Positions 59,754 through 64,000 of a DNA stretch of 64,000 nt are shown here, in pieces. Both the position numbers and the translations under genes were made by a program. The notes beneath the pieces are model-generated. The model ran no database searches. It was not told the origin of the DNA and worked only from the letters and a program-made list of their open reading frames with translations. Origin of the DNA: CAKAHY01 sp963522175 (GTDB lineage: Bacteria; Bacillota; Clostridia; Lachnospirales; Lachnospiraceae); assembly GCA_963522175.1 (NCBI GenBank), contig CAUQXC010000002.1, positions 248,001 through 312,000 of the forward strand, in the 5' to 3' direction. How positions within the stretch are numbered: the stretch's first letter is position 1; every line of letters starts with the position of its first letter.

Positions 59754-60500
59754 TTAAAGTGCTGTTCCCTCAAGTCTTTGTCTTACTATTTCGTAAGACA
59801 GTATCCCCGCCGCCACACTTGCATTTAAGGAATCTATGTCTCCCTTCATAGGTATGGAAGCAAGCATATCACAATTTTTCTTTACAAGAGCACTGACTCC
59901 TTCGCCCTCGTTTCCTATGACAAGCCCGATCGCTCCTTTAAGATTGAGCTTATACATAAGCTCGCCCTTCATATCGGCGCATACAAACCACAAGCCCTTC
60001 TTTTTCAGCTCTTCTATACATGCATTTATGTTTGTAACTTTCGCTACGGGAACGTAGTTTATAGCTCCGGCGGATGCTCTGGCTACTGTAGGTGTAAGTC
60101 CGACCGCTCTGTGCTTTGAAATGATGACTCCGTGTGCCCCTGCAAGATTTGCGGTTCTTATTATGGCACCCAGATTATGCGGATCCTCTATGCAGTCCAG
60201 AACAATTACAAAGGGATCTTCTCCCTTTTTCTTTGCCGCATCAAGTATGTCATCCACCGTCGCATAGGTATAGGCGGCTAAAACGGCTATGAGTCCCTGA
60301 TGCTTGCCGGTTTGACTCATTCTGTCAAGTGCTTCCTTTGCAACAAAGTTGACGTATACATTTTTCTTTTTTGCTTCTCTTAATGCCGTCTGTATGGGAG
60401 CATCCTTCAAACCCTCCTGTACATAAAGCTTATCTATAGTTTTATCGGAACGAAACGCCTCTATAACGGCGTTCCTTCCCTCTGCCAAATTTTCCTTCAC
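59754..60500 (-). CDS. rlmB: 23S rRNA (guanosine2251-2'-O)-methyltransferase
   Basis: A 248-residue SPOUT-class enzyme. The three TrmH motifs are NLGAIIRTANLAGAHGVIIS, IGLVIGNEGEGVS and IPMKGDIDSLNASVAAGILS. The N-terminal substrate domain (1-75) is present. It methylates the ribosomal P-loop. It lies 38 bp after mrnC in the common order cysS-mrnC-rlmB of Firmicutes. Confidence 0.95.
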   Translation of the reverse strand: MKENLAEGRNAVIEAFRSDKTIDKLYVQEGLKDAPIQTALREAKKKNVYVNFVAKEALDRMSQTGKHQGLIAVLAAYTYATVDDILDAAKKKGEDPFVIVLDCIEDPHNLGAIIRTANLAGAHGVIISKHRAVGLTPTVARASAGAINYVPVAKVTNINACIEELKKKGLWFVCADMKGELMYKLNLKGAIGLVIGNEGEGVSALVKKNCDMLASIPMKGDIDSLNASVAAGILSYEIVRQRLEGTAL

Positions 60501-60538
60501 AGAATATCCTTTCCGAATACTGTTTAATTCTACATCTC

Positions 60539-60991
60539 CTACATTTCAAAGAAATCCTTTGCCTTATTAATAAGCTCGAAAATCCTTTCATTTTGTCCGC
60601 TTAAATAAAGGTAGCCTATCAGGGCTTCAAAGGCTGTAGCATAACGATAATCCGATACCGTAGCATTTTTAGCTACGGTATGGCTTTTTGCATTTCTTCC
60701 TCTTTTGTACACACTCAGCTCTTTCGAGTTAAAGCCGTCCTTCAAAAACTTACCCAGCTCCGCCTGAGAATGTGCCTTTACAAGATCCGCACTCTTCTTG
60801 TGAAGCTTATTGACCGGTCTGTTTCCTTTTGATAAAACAAAGCTTCTTACAATAAGCTCGTAAACGGCATCTCCTATGTATGCCAAAACGAGGGGTGATA
60901 CCGTATCCACATCAAAATCTTCAGCCGAGAAAAAACGGGCACTTAGGTTGCTGACAGCTTCAAGCCCGGAGTTTTCTATATTCTCTTCCAT
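60539..60991 (-). CDS. mrnC: Mini-ribonuclease III
   Basis: A 150-residue RNase III catalytic domain without an RNA-binding domain. The core is SPLVLAYIGDAVYELIVRSF (catalytic Asp), then KLHKKSADLVKAHSQAE and ATAFEALIGYLYLSGQ. It matures 23S rRNA ends in Firmicutes. It overlaps the end of cysS by 16 bp. Confidence 0.95.
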   Translation of the reverse strand: MEENIENSGLEAVSNLSARFFSAEDFDVDTVSPLVLAYIGDAVYELIVRSFVLSKGNRPVNKLHKKSADLVKAHSQAELGKFLKDGFNSKELSVYKRGRNAKSHTVAKNATVSDYRYATAFEALIGYLYLSGQNERIFELINKAKDFFEM

Positions 60992-62385
60992 TTAACGCCT
61001 TCTCTTGTATCTTCCAAAACTATGCCTTTTTCTTTAAGCTCGTCTCTTATTCTGTCCGCTTTTGCAAAATCCTTATCCTTCTTAGCCTTGGTTCTTTCTT
61101 CTATAAGAGCCTCTATCTCTTCATCCAGACTGCCGTTTTCAAACTTGGTTATAATACCCAAAACATCGCAAAGCTTTTCCAAAGTATCAAGCATAGCCGA
61201 GGCATATTCTTTTGAAGAATCCTTGCTGACAGTTGTATTACCGAGCTTTACAAGTTCAAACACTGCACTTATGGCATCCGCGGTGTTAAAATCGTCATCC
61301 ATGGATGCTTCAAACTTTTCTTTCAATGCTTTAAGCTCTTCAAGATACCCTTTCTCGCTTTCAAGCAGCTTGTCTGCGGTGATAAGCTTAAGATTGTCTC
61401 TAAGCTTATCTATCCCTGTAAGTATACGCTCCAAACCGTTTTTGGCAGCCTCCATAAGCGTCGCTGAAAAGTTCAGCGGACTTCTGTAGTGCGCACTTAA
61501 CATAAAAAATCTCAAAACCTGAAGGTCATACTTTTCACTTATGTCTCTTACCGTGAAGAAATTACCCTCGGACTTTGACATCTTCTTGTTGTCTATATTT
61601 AAGAATGCGTTATGCATCCAATAGTTTGCAAAGGTTTTACCCGAACAGCACTCGGACTGGGCTATTTCATTTTCATGGTGCGGAAAAACAAGATCTTCTC
61701 CGCCGCCGTGTATGTCTATCTGCTCGCCCAAATACTTTTTTGACATAAGAGAGCATTCTATATGCCAGCCCGGTCTTCCTTTGCACCACTCAGCCTCCCA
61801 AAACGGTTCTCCGTCTTTTTTAGGCTTCCACAGCACGAAATCGGAAGGGCTTTCCTTGTCCGCCTCACCGCTCACCTTAAGCTCTCTAAGCCCCGACTGG
61901 AGCTCATCCATATTCTTGTGGCTCAGTTTTCCGTACTCCGCAAAGCTTGAAACTCTGAAGTAGACTGTACCGTCCTTTGCCGGATAGGCATGACCTTTTT
62001 GTATGAGATCGCTTATCATGTCTATCATTCCGTCAATCTCTTTTGTAGCCAAGGGATGTACCGTGGCAGGCAGGACATTCATCCCCGCCATGTCCTTTTT
62101 ACATTCTTCTATATATCTTTCCGAAATAACATCGGCATCCACACCTTCTTCTATGGCAGCCTTTATAATCTTGTCGTCAACGTCGGTAAAGTTTGATACA
62201 AATTTGACATCATAACCGCTGTATTCAAAATATCTTCTCACCGTATCAAAAAATATCATAGGTCTGGCATTTCCTATATGTATGAGGTTATAAACCGTAG
62301 GTCCGCATACATACATCCTCACCTTACCTTCTTCTATAGGCACAAACTCTTTTTTTGTTCTTGCCATAGTATCGTAAATCTTCAT
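60976..62385 (-). CDS. cysS: cysteinyl-tRNA synthetase
   Basis: A 469-residue class I synthetase. Zn-binding and HIGH motifs are MYVCGPTVYNLIHIGNARP, with WHIECSLMS and GGGEDLVFPHHENEIAQSEC later; KMSKS is KKMSKSEGN. The DALR anticodon domain is C-terminal. Length is normal. Confidence 0.97.
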   Translation of the reverse strand: MKIYDTMARTKKEFVPIEEGKVRMYVCGPTVYNLIHIGNARPMIFFDTVRRYFEYSGYDVKFVSNFTDVDDKIIKAAIEEGVDADVISERYIEECKKDMAGMNVLPATVHPLATKEIDGMIDMISDLIQKGHAYPAKDGTVYFRVSSFAEYGKLSHKNMDELQSGLRELKVSGEADKESPSDFVLWKPKKDGEPFWEAEWCKGRPGWHIECSLMSKKYLGEQIDIHGGGEDLVFPHHENEIAQSECCSGKTFANYWMHNAFLNIDNKKMSKSEGNFFTVRDISEKYDLQVLRFFMLSAHYRSPLNFSATLMEAAKNGLERILTGIDKLRDNLKLITADKLLESEKGYLEELKALKEKFEASMDDDFNTADAISAVFELVKLGNTTVSKDSSKEYASAMLDTLEKLCDVLGIITKFENGSLDEEIEALIEERTKAKKDKDFAKADRIRDELKEKGIVLEDTREGVKWKRI

Positions 62386-62410
62386 CTCATTTCCTCTCTG
62401 TTATACCTTT

Positions 62411-62953
62411 TTAAGCATTCTTATGGCAGGAAGCACATGAACCGCATGCATCCCTGTTAACATAGGTTGAAAAGGCATCACTCACCCCTGTAAGCAGACA
62501 TACCGCATACGCCTTTATGCCCTTACTTTCCCCCGTAAAGCCGAGTCTTTCCTCTGTTGTCGCCTTCACATTCACCTGACTTATATCAAGGCTGAGGCAA
62601 TCGGCTATATTCTGCCTCATCTTTTCTATATAAGGAGCGAGCTTCGGCTCCTGAGCTACAAGCGTAGCATCTATATTTTCTATTATATAAGTTTTTTCTT
62701 CAATAAGTCCGCCAACTTCTTTCAATAGCTTCATACTGTCGGCATCCTTATACTTTTCATCAGTATCCGGAAAATGCTTTCCGATATCGCCTAAAGCCGC
62801 CGCTCCCAGCAAGGCATCACTTACGGCATGCAACAAAACATCCGCATCCGAATGCCCTAGTAAGCCCAAGTGAAACGGAATATCAACTCCTCCGATTATG
62901 AGCTTTCTTCCCTCAACCAATTTATGTACGTCATAACCATGACCTATTCTCAT
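62411..62953 (-). CDS. ispF: 2-C-methyl-D-erythritol 2,4-cyclodiphosphate synthase with a Cys-rich tail
   Basis: About 180 residues. The metal site is RIGHGYDVHKL (Asp8-x-His10), then LLGHSDADVLLHA, and the catalytic ATTEERLGFTGESKG. Normal IspF ends near residue 155-160, at a position like AYAVCLL. Here about 20 further residues follow, ending VNRDACGSCASCHKNA with a CxxCxxC-like cluster. ATG at 62953 is preferred to the GTG at 62959, since AGAGGTG is just upstream. It works in the MEP isoprenoid pathway. Confidence 0.93.
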   Translation of the reverse strand: MRIGHGYDVHKLVEGRKLIIGGVDIPFHLGLLGHSDADVLLHAVSDALLGAAALGDIGKHFPDTDEKYKDADSMKLLKEVGGLIEEKTYIIENIDATLVAQEPKLAPYIEKMRQNIADCLSLDISQVNVKATTEERLGFTGESKGIKAYAVCLLTGVSDAFSTYVNRDACGSCASCHKNA

Positions 62954-62966
62954 AAACACCTCTGTA

Positions 62967-63893
62967 TCAACAAATAAATTTTAACTTCTCCAGTATACAA
63001 CTCAAAGTTATATCCGAATACTCGCCACACAGCTCTCCGTCCGCATGAACAAAACAAGGGGCATCAAAGTGTATACATATTTCCTTACAATCGTAATGCT
63101 TCACACCCGAATAATTCAAATGTCCTCCCAGAAGAGAAGCAAGCAGGATTTTTATGAACTTATACCTGCTTTTCTGATGTATGAGGCATATACTAAGCTC
63201 TCCGTCATTATTTTTTGCCTTGGGAGCAAACTTGAAACCGCCGCCCTCATAAGGATGTATGTGAGTAGAGATAAAGTATATATTATTAAATTCCAGCTTT
63301 TTAACGCCATCAATAAGGATAAAGCCTTTGTTTGTCTTTGCTTCAAACAGATGCTTTATCCCAAGCTTTATATATGTAAATTTTTTTAAAATACCTCCCC
63401 GGTATCTGCTCTTGCCTTTAATCTCGGCATACTTCTCGACTATACCGGCATCAAAGCCTATACCCGAGCTCACCAAAAAACGCTTATGTCCTTCCGAACC
63501 GAAGCTTAATATTCCGTAGTCAAGAGCTTTTATGTGCTTTCTGTCAAGAATTCTCTTGAGGCAAAGGTAAGGATTTTTAGGTAAACCCAGACCTCTCGCA
63601 AGGTCGTTTCCGGTGCCTGCGGGTATATGCCCGAAAATCAGTTTTTTGTTGGTGCATATTCCTTCTATCATGTCGTTTACCGTTCCGTCACCGCCCACGG
63701 CAACCACAATATTTTCTTCATCTTTGCAGTTTTCGGCACAGATCCTCGCCGTTATTTCTCTTGCCTCTCCTTTGTATTTTGTTATAAAGGAGTTATACTT
63801 CAAATTATGTTGCTTTAAATACGTTTCCAGCCTCTTCCACACCTTCAAGGAACGTCCTCCGCCCGAAGTCGGATTTATTATAAAAGTAATCAA
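62967..63893 (-). CDS. diacylglycerol kinase/lipid kinase family protein (YegS/DagK-like)
   Basis: About 308 residues. The nucleotide motifs are IINPTSGGGRSLKVW, VVAVGGDGTVNDMIEG and PAGTGNDLARGLGLP; the C-terminal lipid-binding beta domain ends with VHADGELCGEYSDI. A TTG at 63893, with GAGGGAG six bases before it, is the best start, because the protein then opens directly with the family strand and the longer frame would begin upstream of the promoter at about 63930. The GTG at 63908 is an alternative. It probably recycles diacylglycerol to phosphatidic acid. Confidence 0.88.
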   Translation of the reverse strand: MITFIINPTSGGGRSLKVWKRLETYLKQHNLKYNSFITKYKGEAREITARICAENCKDEENIVVAVGGDGTVNDMIEGICTNKKLIFGHIPAGTGNDLARGLGLPKNPYLCLKRILDRKHIKALDYGILSFGSEGHKRFLVSSGIGFDAGIVEKYAEIKGKSRYRGGILKKFTYIKLGIKHLFEAKTNKGFILIDGVKKLEFNNIYFISTHIHPYEGGGFKFAPKAKNNDGELSICLIHQKSRYKFIKILLASLLGGHLNYSGVKHYDCKEICIHFDAPCFVHADGELCGEYSDITLSCILEKLKFIC

Positions 63894-63926
63894 AATGTAC
63901 TCCCTCACCGCCTTGTATTTGCTCTG

Positions 63927-63935
63927 ATTATAGCA
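63927..63935 (-). promoter_or_regulatory. extended -10 promoter of the dagK-ispF-cysS operon
   Basis: TGCTATAAT on the minus strand (TATAAT at 63927-63932 with TGC upstream) is an extended -10 element. No good -35 is seen. Transcription would start near 63920, which supports the internal start of the lipid kinase. Confidence 0.55.
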
Positions 63936-64000
63936 TATATAACCAATAAGCATTATAAATTTTACATAAAATTATTATAACAATAGTGAGGGACACATTT

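Overview
This window looks like a chromosomal segment of a low-GC, Gram-positive anaerobe of the Clostridia, most likely a Lachnospiraceae-type organism. The evidence is AT-rich intergenic DNA, strong GGAGG-type ribosome sites, many lipoproteins with an Ala/Ser-Ala-Cys lipobox followed by Glu/Lys/Ser/Thr-rich linkers, an FtsL/FtsQ/class-B PBP division cluster, Mini-RNase III, PepV and an FMN-riboswitch RibU. The species cannot be fixed from the sequence. Almost every gene is on the minus strand; the only well-supported plus-strand gene is coaX. I see no tRNA, rRNA, CRISPR array, prophage or insertion sequence.

Layout. (1) 1-2542: end of an MBL-fold hydrolase gene and relA. (2) 2691-16766: an accessory block of about 14 kb with few gaps. 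It holds an aldo/keto reductase, a nucleoside hydrolase, a complete YnjBCD-like ABC importer (ATPase, two permeases, lipoprotein binding protein), a SAM methyltransferase, two TVP38/TMEM64 membrane proteins, two rhodanese-type sulfurtransferase lipoproteins, a kinase-fold protein, a fused double glycosyltransferase and an Hdr/GlpC-type Fe-S protein. It resembles an expanded form of the poorly understood enterobacterial ydjXYZ-ynjABCDE operon and is the best candidate for an undescribed system here. (3) 16959-19784: three paralogous membrane-anchored proteins of unknown function around a frameshifted lipase remnant, reminiscent of an effector/immunity locus. (4) 20049-26202: a two-component system co-transcribed with nagA, then metNIQ. 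(5) 26347-32353: pepV, prfC, a GH114-like lipoprotein, coaBC and the divergent coaX. (6) 32443-42067: a reduced dcw cluster, mraZ-rsmH-ftsL-ftsI-mraY-murD-ftsW-ftsQ-ftsZ, with a recognisable MraZ operator. (7) 42335-46599: lgt, ychF, a small hydrolase, a gene remnant and a PTS_EIIC_2-type permease. (8) 46764-51176: a Mn/Fe/Zn ABC transporter (troABC-like) whose last permease is fused to a DtxR-family repressor, with a perfect 16-bp palindrome at its promoter. (9) 51302-56168: a possible structured RNA, a membrane-anchored propeller-like protein, a gene-poor stretch and an SsuABC/TauABC-family importer. (10) 56303-63893: FMN-riboswitch ribU, tyrS, ldh, then the rlmB-mrnC-cysS-ispF-dagK operon.

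How the parts fit. Core operons (translation, CoA, division, isoprenoid) are standard. The accessory interest lies in the sulfurtransferase/transport/glycosyltransferase block at 2.7-16.8 kb, the paralog array at 17-19.8 kb, and the permease-repressor fusion with its operator at 46.8-51.2 kb. Family assignments rest on motifs read by eye; no database search was run.
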